DNA of 14,278 nucleotides from Calditrichia bacterium (GCA_027039465.1 JALWEA010000166.1:1-14278), one strand, 5' to 3'. Shown: positions 8,501-13,416, counted from the stretch's first letter. Translations and numbers: made by a program. Notes: generated by a model not told the origin, from the sequence alone.

Positions 8501-8808
8501 AACGTCTTTTCTAGATCACTCGGCACCCAGGCTTTATCAGTTCTCACGGTTGAATGCTTGAGCTGAACGTATCGGATCAATGTTGCCTGTTCGAAATTTT
8601 CACTCCCATAATACTCACCGACATCTATTAGTTCTTCACCTGTTGTAATGCGGCCTGCATCGGACGCCTCAGATGGGGACGCCCCCTCGATAGTAATCGC
8701 CTTCAAACTAGAGTTTGGAGAAAGGAGAAGCAGGCAACGGCGAGCAGCCCATAAGTAATGGAATTGATCGCCATCACGGCTATAACGAACTAAATCAGTT
8801 CCGGCCAT
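2503..8808 (-). CDS. Avs-like nuclease-STAND NTPase, antiphage defence
   Basis: A 2101-aa protein in three parts. Residues 1 to about 130 look like a Cap4/DUF4297-type PD-(D/E)xK nuclease: DQFHYLWAARRCLLLL, then the acidic ITIEG (E41) and VQLKHS (Q82, K84). Residues about 255-520 form a STAND-type P-loop NTPase with Walker A HAAAGVGKS (286-294), YDCFGNGQYRSASGYRHRHK after it, Walker B LLCIIIDAAD (385-394, D391) and an LVALCRT sensor-like strand. The remaining 1500 residues are long, helical, TPR- or HEAT-like, with a WG- and DR-rich C-terminal part (DWGWLADRRDP). In AVAST (Avs) proteins such a C-terminal region binds phage proteins such as terminase or portal, and the STAND core then oligomerises and activates the nuclease. 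The size and the Cap4-like N-terminus point to the Avs3 group. Function here is inferred. Start ATG at 8806-8808 has only a weak Shine-Dalgarno site. Confidence 0.75.
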   Translation of the reverse strand: MAGTDLVRYSRDGDQFHYLWAARRCLLLLSPNSSLKAITIEGASPSEASDAGRITTGEELIDVGEYYGSENFEQATLIRYVQLKHSTVRTDKAWVPSDLEKTFEGFAKRYKVLHQHFPTTVLNGKLEFCFISNRPISTNFLEAVYDQAAGRPARHPVEKAKLERFTGFSGPELTAFCKLLRLEGNQEGLWDQQNLLAREIGGYLPRLDVDAPVQLKELVIKKASSTGADNPTITQKDVLRALKTDESDLFPAPCLIEECEDVVPREQEEALFQEIVRAGVAPVIIHAAAGVGKSVFATRIKLGLPAGSFTVLYDCFGNGQYRSASGYRHRHKDALVQIANELAAKGLCHPLIPSPYAEPSAYVKAFVHRLRQSIASLRSKNPQALLCIIIDAADNAQMAAEEIGEARSFVRDLIRVQLPDGVRLVALCRTHRQEYLDPPPNALRFELKPFSRNETAAYLRQIFVDASEQDIEEFHRLTSQNPRVQAMALSRRATLSEILRSLGPDPTTVEDALKNLLEGSIAKLRDEAVIERSQIDKICAGLAVLQPLIPLSVLSSMSGVEEAAIKSFAFDLGRPLLITGEAIQFFDEPAETWFRERFKPTAGELAAFLENLKPLAANSAYVASVLPQLMLEAGQFDELVNLALNSEALPDTSPIEKRDIELQRLQFALKASLRAKRYTDATKLAIKAGGESAGNERQGRLLQANTDLAAVFLESGRIQELVSRRMFGSDWVGSHHAYEAALLSGRKELVGEARSRLRMALEWIRNWSRLPEEERRQEQVSEEDIFALAWAFFNIHGAEACAHYVRRWRPREISFRVGRILASRFIDHGRYHDLDELALAAGNDLCLILAITLELRDIHKTPLKSVAERALRLALNPHIKLKDGSRWGSEENTIRAVTALVEAAHKLSVGTNDELITLLIRYLPPSPPRGLSSRFGGLRFPLLRSYALKAALSGQSLSLIDLAHDELRKELERSRPHSESQDVRDFKENIGALLPWHLLWAKTFIGQISSADLANAIAETKAASAEAERNSYREYSDTSDEIARIWFDILLTVENVDPTLADIFDQWITSLKRPLFIPTLTHLARLASRSPVLKERALDYAGMAFDLIKGEREDAESKSASYVKLARAILEISHSEAAAYFNHAVEIASKIGDENLDRWGALLDLADRAASRNSSNPEIAYRLARCAELTYDYVVRDKHFDWRATVEAISGLCGKSSLAILSRWRDRDFGWAQRILPIAVNFLVERGDLDPKIALALIGFRAQWDEPFLLKSALATCAAKEEKGGMAEFAYRYMTLGQQDPEKWRKLKIVLNEHGITLPLDLDERIALSEREEQFSKSGEHSYDIDRTAVRESNDDRDWNQIFDGIDLSVANDISRAYRRFKELEPPYYHELFFEEACRRVEVGKEAEFISAISDVADFDLYHLRSILEQLPVNWRSRLAVKQAMAQTLKVFCRRFCMEITKSRYYEVLPFETACELSGIPEDKLVDVVLTAIGEATELAGASRLFTLVGLLAPKLTGNEALEALSFGLNLFDPIIEDTDGDGPWSSRLEPPSEIEGSVAGYIWSCLAAPRASLRWEAAHVVRALCNLEHKKVLDHLIMLANGGSADAFYDARLHFYELHARQWLLIGLSRAAKERPDIVVPYADYLIKLAFNSEPHVLIREFAKKTILSLLDVGFLESQADDLRERLSVINVSKLPPVESKSYQRFENGKSDNEVDADTEGDEDRFYFGIDIGPYWFAPLGRCFAMSQASIEREALRVIRKEWKLPFGSRWDEDERHRRKIFRDRETWHSHGSYPRVDDLHFYLSYHAMMVVAGKLLETKPVHHDPDDSEDEFHNWLYRHDLTRRDWGWLADRRDPIPLERPAWKDEAENDEWRWSLARNDFDRILLASDGRMNLWGHWIWGSGHQEESIHVSSALVSPDHSMALLRALQSVDNPHNYRIPDANDDLQIYFKGFQLKGWIVDRYCDRGLDEQDPWAGAITYPSPVPAAYITNIMNLTSDTEHRRWFVQGDHVEVAWAQVWGTFVEKDDDETNHESGVRFQASFEFIVSLLHKLDMDLIVKVEIERHRRYFRWERRNDDIRFIPPSARLFLVKTNGRICTL

Positions 8809-8835
8809 TTAATCTACTCTTGTTGGAGAATCTAT

Positions 8836-8855
8836 ATATTCCATAATTGGAATAT
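8836..8855 (-). promoter_or_regulatory. Palindrome upstream of the Avs-like gene, possible operator
   Basis: ATATTCC-ataatt-GGAATAT is a perfect inverted repeat with seven-base arms, 27 bases before the start codon and one base from the attC R' box. On the minus strand it overlaps a TATATA that could act as a -10 element; no convincing -35 is seen. It could be an operator for a DNA-binding regulator or a transcript hairpin. No regulator is encoded in the same unit. Confidence 0.4.
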
Positions 8856-8856
8856 G

Positions 8857-8966
8857 GTATAACGACTTGAGCTAAACGGATTTGCCACCTCTAAAAACTT
8901 CCATTTACCTATGACTTTTAACTCATCGCTCGCGTGGCAAATTCCGTGTTTAACGCTTTGTTGCAA
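8857..8966 (-). other. attC-like site, best example in the window
   Basis: Minus-strand R'' TTGCAAC (8960-8966) and R' GTTATAC (8857-8863), with TTTAGCTCAAGTC just before R', close to the L'-R' end of known attC sites. The stem pairs plus-strand 8873-8888 with 8934-8952 almost without mismatch, apart from T8943 and G8948, which are left unpaired on the plus strand. An extra T and G a few bases apart on the bottom strand are the extrahelical bases that IntI recognises. The loop between is variable and about 45 bases. Confidence 0.75.
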
Positions 8967-9235
8967 TTCTTGTTTTATTTTTACGAACGATTTCCCAAAC
9001 GGAGATTATTTTTTCCAACTTCACAAAGGAAGATAATAAAAACGTTTGGAAATTGCCAATGCAAAACACGCTTTTAATTTATTTTATTTTATCTTTCGTA
9101 ATCGCCGATTCTTTTTTATCATTCAAAAGCAAAAAACCGGTGGATAATTTTTTAAACGATTGATCGAATTTGCACTTTCATTTCAAAGCAAGATCTCGGC
9201 AAAATATCAACCCTATAATTATACAACGGCATGCC
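8967..9235 (-). repeat. Conserved cassette tail, copy A
   Basis: Non-coding stretch between the antitoxin stop (9359) and the attC at 8857. Its first 165 bases match copies B (from 10303) and C (from 12138) nearly base for base. All contain the imperfect hairpin CCAAACG...CGTTTGG (8995-9001 with 9043-9049), with an inner ATTAT/ATAAT pairing. Copies A and B also share a second part (CGATTGATC.AATTTGC at about 9159). The last 120 bases before the antitoxin gene show nothing recognisable. There is no T-run typical of a terminator. Confidence 0.7.
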
Positions 9236-9358
9236 GATAAGCTGATTTGCTGGTTGTGATGAGCTTAATACAGCCTAGTCCAATTTATATTTTTCAAAGC
9301 AACAAGGCGCGGCCAATGGAAATAAACATAAAGCAATAATCTTCTTTAGAATGAGGCC

Positions 9359-9700
9359 CTAAGCATGTTTTGATTTAGAATAAAATTCAATCCGATAATT
9401 CAAAATATCAGGATTCATTTTAAGAAGCTCTAACAACACTTTCGTAGGACCAGATGGCCTGCGTTTTCCCTGTTCCCACTGTCTTACTGAAGAAGGGTTA
9501 ACGTTTAATAATTTTGCAAATACACTTTGACTCATTTTTATTTTTTGCCGAATCTTTTTTATATCATTGGCATCTATTTCTACTTCAGGTATTACAATAC
9601 CAAGTTTTTTCAATTCCTTATCTGTAAAAGATGTATTTATCCCGTTCTTAAGTAGATCATAAACCGTAGAACCAACGGCTTTTTTTATATTTTCTCGCAT
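9359..9700 (-). CDS. XRE-family antitoxin (HigA-like)
   Basis: A 113-aa protein with a helix-turn-helix of the XRE/YiaG type at residues about 47-95: IKKIRQKIKMSQSVFAKLL, then NVNPSSVRQWEQGKRRPSG, where SVRQWEQGKRRP is the recognition helix and following turn typical of the family. The N-terminal half would carry the toxin-binding part. It begins two bases after the toxin stop codon, with AAAGGAATAGCT before its ATG, so the pair is co-transcribed and probably coupled in translation. Antitoxins of this family neutralise the RelE-like partner and repress their own promoter; the palindrome at 10081-10095 is the likely binding site. It is the last gene of its cassette. The call is firm for the domain, inferred for the partner. 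Confidence 0.85.
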   Translation of the reverse strand: MRENIKKAVGSTVYDLLKNGINTSFTDKELKKLGIVIPEVEIDANDIKKIRQKIKMSQSVFAKLLNVNPSSVRQWEQGKRRPSGPTKVLLELLKMNPDILNYRIEFYSKSKHA

Positions 9701-9702
9701 AG

Positions 9703-10071
9703 CTATTCCTTTATACTAATAAAATCACCGGATTTTATCATCCTTAAATACGCACTCTTTTTTATTATTAATAAATCTTTTGCAAGTTTTCTAAGATACT
9801 TTAATTCATCTCTATCCAGGTTGTCCTTTTCACTTTTTGAAAATCCGTAAATAAAAATAGCTCTGTCTGACTCTTTATAAACAATAATAGTTCTGAAACT
9901 TCCACGTTTCCCCTGTCCCGATCTGGCAACTCTTACCTTGTAGAGTCCTCCTCCTAAATTAACAATTCCATAATTCTTTGATATATTTTCTATGGCCTTT
10001 AATAGATTTTTATTACTTATAGAATTCTTTTCCGACCACTTATGGAACCACTTTGTTTTCAACCTAAGCAT
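9703..10071 (-). CDS. RelE/HigB-like toxin
   Basis: The protein is 122 aa from the ATG at 10069-10071. It matches the RelE/ParE-superfamily toxins of the COG4737 kind in length and motifs: LKTKWFHKW at the N-terminus, the core LGGGLYKVRVARSGQGKRGS with FRTIIVY (about residues 39-65), and FIYGFSKSEKDN (about 72-83). Such toxins are ribosome-dependent mRNA interferases. The frame can be opened nine codons earlier at a GTG, but that GTG lies inside the operator and promoter spacer, so the ATG is preferred. Toxin-first order, as in higBA. It is followed at two bases by the antitoxin, and the pair fills a roughly 1.3-kb cassette. Toxin-antitoxin cassettes are well known in chromosomal integrons, where they counter loss of the array. 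Confidence 0.85.
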   Translation of the reverse strand: MLRLKTKWFHKWSEKNSISNKNLLKAIENISKNYGIVNLGGGLYKVRVARSGQGKRGSFRTIIVYKESDRAIFIYGFSKSEKDNLDRDELKYLRKLAKDLLIIKKSAYLRMIKSGDFISIKE

Positions 10072-10076
10072 GAAGC

Positions 10077-10106
10077 AATATATCACATTGTGATACACAT
10101 TGTCAA
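10077..10106 (-). promoter_or_regulatory. Promoter of the toxin-antitoxin operon
   Basis: Minus strand: TTGACA (10101-10106), an 18-base spacer, then TATATT (10077-10082). Only five bases separate the -10 from the toxin ATG, so transcription would start at or next to the start codon and the mRNA would be leaderless or nearly so. The spacer holds the palindrome at 10081-10095. Confidence 0.7.
10081..10095 (-). promoter_or_regulatory. Operator of the toxin-antitoxin operon
   Basis: TATCAC-att-GTGATA is a perfect inverted repeat with six-base arms, located between the -35 and -10 elements. A bound HTH antitoxin here would block RNA polymerase, the usual autoregulation of such operons. Binding by the antitoxin at 9359-9700 is inferred. 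Confidence 0.7.
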
Positions 10107-10162
10107 GAAAAAATACAATCTTATTTGAGGTTTAAATAGAAATAAAGGTAAACCTGGGAGAG

Positions 10163-10302
10163 GCACAACGATTGGGCTAACCGGATTTGTAACGAGCCAA
10201 AAACATTTACTTTGCGATAACTTTCTCACTGACCGAATTTATTGCCCGCGCCGTGCCCGAGGCAGGCGGGTGGCAAATTCAGTGTTGTGCATTTTGTCGC
10301 AA
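10163..10302 (-). other. attC-like site with a GC-rich tip
   Basis: Minus-strand R'' TTGCGAC (10296-10302) and R' GTTGTGC (10163-10169), with GGTTAGCCCAATC before R', close to the L' motif of the other sites. The arm TGAATTTGCCACC pairs with GTTACAAATCC, again leaving an extra base on the plus strand. It is longer than its relatives (140 bp) because its loop holds a nested GC-rich hairpin (10245-10270). Confidence 0.68.
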
Positions 10303-10630
10303 TTTTGTTTTTATTTTAAAGCACGATTTCCCAAACGGAGATTATTTTTTCTAACTTCACAAAGGAAGATAATAAAAACGTTTGGAAATTGCCAATGCAA
10401 AACACGCTTTTAATTTATATTCTTTTCCGTAATTGCCGATCCTTTTTCATCATTCAAAATCGAAATACCTGTGGAGATTTTTAATACGCCGCCTTATCAA
10501 ACTTATGCGACTTACCAAACGAGTAAGTTTACTTTCCTCCAGCCACACTGAAGAAGGATAATAAGCGATTGATCAAATTTGCGCTGCCGTTTCAAAGAAA
10601 AACCACGTCAAAAGATTAGACTTTAATTAT
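10303..10630 (-). repeat. Conserved cassette tail, copy B
   Basis: Matches copy A over its first 165 bases, including the CCAAACG...CGTTTGG hairpin (10331-10385), and again near 10562-10620 (GCGATTGATCAAATTTGC). Between these parts, about 10487-10560 is an insertion absent from copy A; it contains AAACTTA/TAAGTTT inverted repeats (10499-10505 and 10524-10530). The remaining bases up to the small membrane gene at 10715 show no gene. Confidence 0.65.
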
Positions 10631-10714
10631 GCAATGTCATAATTCACCTGCAGCTGTGGATCGCAGCGGAATAGCGGTTAGGAGCAATGAATTGTTGGGT
10701 TGGCAATTAATTAT

Positions 10715-10942
10715 TCACATCTCTTTAGGAGGAAATTTTTTTACCTTTGGCCCGTTAGATGATTCACAATTAAATCGTATCTTTAACCATCTGATTCCTT
10801 TTTTTATTTTTCTTATAAAAATATAATAAAGATTTTTATACTCTTCCCTTTTTATTATCTCCCTTAGCGTAAATACTCCTGCTATAATAGAAAAAATACT
10901 GGCAATAATAGTAATAAATTCCATACTTGATAGTTCTTTCAT
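10715..10942 (-). CDS. Small single-pass membrane protein, hypothetical
   Basis: A 75-aa protein with one hydrophobic segment at about residues 9-25 (ITIIASIFSIIAGVFTL), followed by a strongly basic stretch (REIIKREEYKNL, IRKIKKGIRWLKIRF). The basic side points to the cytoplasm by the positive-inside rule. It starts 17 bases after the stop codon of the nucleotidyltransferase gene and ends next to the conserved tail B, so it is the second gene of the same cassette. Met7 is an alternative start. No Shine-Dalgarno site and no recognised family. A role as a membrane anchor or partner of the upstream enzyme is only a guess from the pairing. Confidence 0.5.
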   Translation of the reverse strand: MKELSSMEFITIIASIFSIIAGVFTLREIIKREEYKNLYYIFIRKIKKGIRWLKIRFNCESSNGPKVKKFPPKEM

Positions 10943-10959
10943 AATAACTCATTTTGGGC

Positions 10960-11991
10960 TCAATCTCTTATCAATAAACTCTTTGGACCAATCACTGCTT
11001 CACTAACATTCCCCTCAATAGTGGATTTTTGACCAATTACACTATCACGCAAAAAACAATTTTTAATCTTAGAACTTTCATAAATAATAGAATTTTGAAT
11101 CACTGAATTTTCAATTTGTGTTTTTTTTGCAATATATACATTTGGTCCTATTTTGGATTTAGAAACTATAATATCTTCTTCCAAATAAACTGGCGGAATT
11201 ATTTCTATTTCTCCTTGAACCAAATTTGGCATCATTTTTTCACCAGATGATTTCAATAAAAATGCATTAGCGGATAATAAACCTTCTCTAGTACCAATAT
11301 CATACCAGTTCTCTTCAAATTCAAATGCAATTATTTTAGTATTGGTTACTAACCAATTTATAAAATTACCTAAGGAATCATCCCTGTATCTCTTAATATA
11401 ACTCTCTGTTTTTTCCAAAATTTCTCTTTTGAAAAGATAACAAGCAGTACTAGCTAATCGATAATGTCTCTTTGGCTTTTCCATCAATTTAGTTATTTGT
11501 CCGGAACTGGTTATAGTAGGGACGCCAAATTGAGAAGCATCTGCAGATTGAGTATATTTATGGACAGCATTACAATTTGCGTTGTTAGTTTTAAAAAAAT
11601 TATAAAACTTACTTAAATCAAAGCCAAAAATGTTATCCCCACCAACGATAAGGGTGTCCTCTGATTCCAATTCAAATTCATGTGAATTTATTATTTCATA
11701 TATTTTTTCTATAGGTCCTTTTATTTCTCCATTCTTTCTTGAATAATGAATTGATAACTTGGGACGAATTGACGCACCAATATTGATTGAATTGAGATTA
11801 TCCTCAAAAAATGAGGATTTTTCTTCATCTATGGCTATAATCAATTCTGTTAATTCAGGAATTTTGATTACATTTTTTAAAAGATGATATAAAACAGGTT
11901 TACCAGCAATTTTAAGCAATGTTTTAGGATAGTTCTCCGTGATTGGCCATAATCTTTCTGCATATCCACCTGCTAAAATAATTGTATTCAT
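10960..11991 (-). CDS. Sugar-1-phosphate nucleotidyltransferase
   Basis: A 343-aa enzyme of the NDP-sugar pyrophosphorylase family, which joins an NTP to a sugar-1-phosphate to give an NDP-sugar and pyrophosphate. The N-terminal signature LAGGYAERLWPITENYPKTL (6-25) is the nucleotide-binding loop of the family, with GYAERLWP replacing the more common G-G-T-R-L-x-P. The metal-binding VGGDN (116-120, D119), the FGVPTI and EKPKR segments (145-150, 161-165) and WYDIGT (229-234) follow in the usual order. Residues about 258-340 carry hexapeptide repeats of a left-handed beta-helix (KIGPNVYIAKKTQIENSVI), as in archaeal-type sugar nucleotidylyltransferases. Cytoplasmic. The sugar and nucleotide cannot be read from sequence. 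It supplies precursors for surface polysaccharide in most hosts; no other such gene is here. Confidence 0.82.
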   Translation of the reverse strand: MNTIILAGGYAERLWPITENYPKTLLKIAGKPVLYHLLKNVIKIPELTELIIAIDEEKSSFFEDNLNSINIGASIRPKLSIHYSRKNGEIKGPIEKIYEIINSHEFELESEDTLIVGGDNIFGFDLSKFYNFFKTNNANCNAVHKYTQSADASQFGVPTITSSGQITKLMEKPKRHYRLASTACYLFKREILEKTESYIKRYRDDSLGNFINWLVTNTKIIAFEFEENWYDIGTREGLLSANAFLLKSSGEKMMPNLVQGEIEIIPPVYLEEDIIVSKSKIGPNVYIAKKTQIENSVIQNSIIYESSKIKNCFLRDSVIGQKSTIEGNVSEAVIGPKSLLIRD

Positions 11992-12036
11992 TTTTTATCC
12001 ATTTCTCATTTTCTCTTTTAATCAATCTTTTCTTAG

Positions 12037-12137
12037 ATACAACGATTGAGCTAAGCCGCCGTGCCACGCTCTAAAATACTTTGTGCCAGCGATTCATGCG
12101 CCGCGTGGCAAATTCCGTGTCACGCATTTTGTTGCAA
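12037..12137 (-). other. attC-like site
   Basis: Minus-strand R'' TTGCAAC (12131-12137) and R' GTTGTAT (12037-12043). The end GCGGCTTAGCTCAATC before R' is very close to the L' end of many known attC sites. The inner stem pairs GCCACGC (12063-12069) with GCGTGGC (12103-12109). Its R'' arm is almost identical to that at 8857-8966. It lies about 45 bases upstream of the nucleotidyltransferase start. Confidence 0.7.
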
Positions 12138-12300
12138 TTTTGTTTTTATTTTAAAGCACGATTTTTCCAAACGGAGATTATTTTTTCTAACTTCACAAAA
12201 GAAGATAATAAAAACGTTTGGAAATTGCCAATGCAAAGCACGCTTTTAATTTATTTTTTCTTCCGTGATCGCCGATTCTTTTTGGCCATTCAAAAGCAAA
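12138..12300 (-). repeat. Conserved cassette tail, copy C
   Basis: Nearly identical to the first 165 bases of copies A and B, including the hairpin CCAAACG (12167-12173) with CGTTTGG (12215-12221). The match stops at about 12300, so this copy lacks the second conserved part seen in A and B. It contains no credible gene. Confidence 0.68.
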
Positions 12301-12312
12301 ATGCAGAATACG

Positions 12313-12371
12313 TAGGCTAAGGGGCTAAGTACAATCCGGATTTCCAGAAACACCGAACCCGGAGTTAAGGC
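12313..12371. other. Structured non-coding stretch, attC remnant or 5S-like fragment
   Basis: Lies between tail C and the secreted protein gene. It holds a CCGG/CCGG hairpin (12336-12362). Read on the minus strand, CCTTAAC (12364-12370) resembles an R'' box and the other side resembles the CGGATTT arm of the attC sites. Read on the plus strand, CCGAACCCGGAGTTAAG (12353-12369) resembles the conserved loop of 5S rRNA, one base short. Neither reading is secure. Confidence 0.25.
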
Positions 12372-12432
12372 GATCCTGCGGCTTCTTATTAAATGGCTCC
12401 GGTGCGAAGCCTATTCGTTAAAAGAAACTTGC

Positions 12433-13257
12433 TCAATTTATAGTTAAATCTTTTAAATAGATATCAAACAATCCTTTGTGCGAAATTGTCTGAATAATTT
12501 GCTCAAATTCAGATTTAATATGTTTCGGGAAAGTAATACCGGAAACAACTTGATATTCAACGGAAACATTCATATTTACAGTTCCAATCGGGGCTTGATT
12601 TAATGCAGTTCCATATTCCATTATGAGTTTATTATCGACATTTCGAATATATTTTTGCATATATTTGATGGTTGATGAATTTCCCGTTTGAATTCCTTTA
12701 ATAATTTGGCCGTAATAGGTTTCGGCAAATAAATAATTTTCACGACGATATTTTACAATTACGCTATCACCGAGATTATTAATTACCAGATCCTTAAATC
12801 TTTCTTTTTCAGGATATTTGTAATCATCAATAATACTTTTAATGACAGATTTCACACCATTTATTTGCTGATTAAAACCGGTTTTAATTTGTGATACTCC
12901 CTTTTTAAATTTTTCCATATCTGCTATGCCTTTCTCATTCAAAACAATTATTTCAATAGTTGGGTCAGTAAAAGTCAAACCGGAATTTTTTGTGTAAAAC
13001 AATTTAAATTCAGAAAGATTTTCCTTAATCTCAATATTGTTCTTCATTGGTTCTAACTGAAGCTTCATTTGTTTAATAAGATTATTAATTAATGGCACTT
13101 CGATTGAGCAAGATAATTTTTCGAATTTCTGTGTGTCAATACAGTAGTATTTTTCTCTAAGAGTTAGAAATTCTTTCCAGACAGAATCCGAGCCAATAAT
13201 TGAGTTAGGCAGCAATGCGGCAATTATTACAACAAAATTAATAAATTTCAATTTCAT
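12433..13257 (-). CDS. Secreted protein, hypothetical
   Basis: A 274-aa protein with a signal peptide (residues 1-22, FINFVVIIAALLPNSIIG). The ATG has GGAG six bases before it, which supports the start. The mature part has two cysteines (C39, C50), a helical middle (GVSQIKTGFNQQINGVKSVIKSIIDD), then a run of probable beta-strands (DSVIVKYRRENYLFAETYY, 'KLIMEYGTAL', 'VNMNVSVEYQVVSGITFPKH') ending in IYLKDLTIN. The late strand order, with 'FPKHIKSEFEQ' and a closing 'DLTIN', recalls LolA-like lipoprotein-carrier folds, but that is only a resemblance. Periplasmic or surface location is inferred. It is the only gene of a roughly 1.26-kb cassette between the sites at 13299 and 12037. Confidence 0.7.
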   Translation of the reverse strand: MKLKFINFVVIIAALLPNSIIGSDSVWKEFLTLREKYYCIDTQKFEKLSCSIEVPLINNLIKQMKLQLEPMKNNIEIKENLSEFKLFYTKNSGLTFTDPTIEIIVLNEKGIADMEKFKKGVSQIKTGFNQQINGVKSVIKSIIDDYKYPEKERFKDLVINNLGDSVIVKYRRENYLFAETYYGQIIKGIQTGNSSTIKYMQKYIRNVDNKLIMEYGTALNQAPIGTVNMNVSVEYQVVSGITFPKHIKSEFEQIIQTISHKGLFDIYLKDLTIN

Positions 13258-13298
13258 TTTCGTTCTCCAATTAATTTAATACGAATATTTTTATGAGC

Positions 13299-13377
13299 GT
13301 TTAACGACCGGATTTACCATGCCCAAATTATTTACAAAATATCGAAAACCGGCCGCGTGGCGAACTTCTTGTTAAGC
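13299..13377 (-). other. attC-like site, short form
   Basis: Both ends fit the consensus exactly: minus-strand R'' GCTTAAC (13371-13377) and R' GTTAAAC (13299-13305). The stem between is imperfect (GTTCGCCACGCGG against CATGGTAAATCC), and the L'-like TTAGCTCAATC of the other sites is missing. It begins 39 bases after the stop of the upstream gene, the position expected for an attC. Confidence 0.6.
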
Positions 13378-13416
13378 GGTTTTCAGCCCCATCTTTTTAA
13401 TATAATTATCAGCGGC

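Larger units (their letters stand above)
1720..8862 (-). mobile_element. Large cassette carrying the Avs-like defence operon
   Basis: The segment between the R' boxes at 8857-8863 and 1714-1720 is about 7.1 kb and holds two overlapping genes, a short leader with a palindrome, and one attC-like site at its 3' end. This is the layout of a single integron cassette but several times the usual length of roughly 0.5-1.5 kb. Its coding part is visibly richer in G+C than the cassettes on either side, which suggests a separate origin. If the right-hand or left-hand attC call were wrong, the segment would instead be a genomic island inside the array. Confidence 0.55.

Noticed and set aside
8995..9049. 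Rho-independent terminator in the conserved tail
   Set aside because: The hairpin is AT-rich with a long loop, and no T-run follows on the minus strand.
10072..10098. GTG start for the toxin
   Set aside because: It lies inside the operator and promoter spacer, and family members begin at the MLRLKTKWF-like segment.
10629..10826. 65-codon plus-strand frame
   Set aside because: It is antisense to the small membrane protein and has no supporting motif.
12061..12320. Two small plus-strand frames across the attC and tail C
   Set aside because: They translate the repeat; the matching stretches of tails A and B do not keep an equivalent frame of the same length.
12351..12376. Functional 5S rRNA
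   Set aside because: Only about 17 bases resemble the conserved loop, with one base missing, and the remaining helices of a 5S rRNA are absent.
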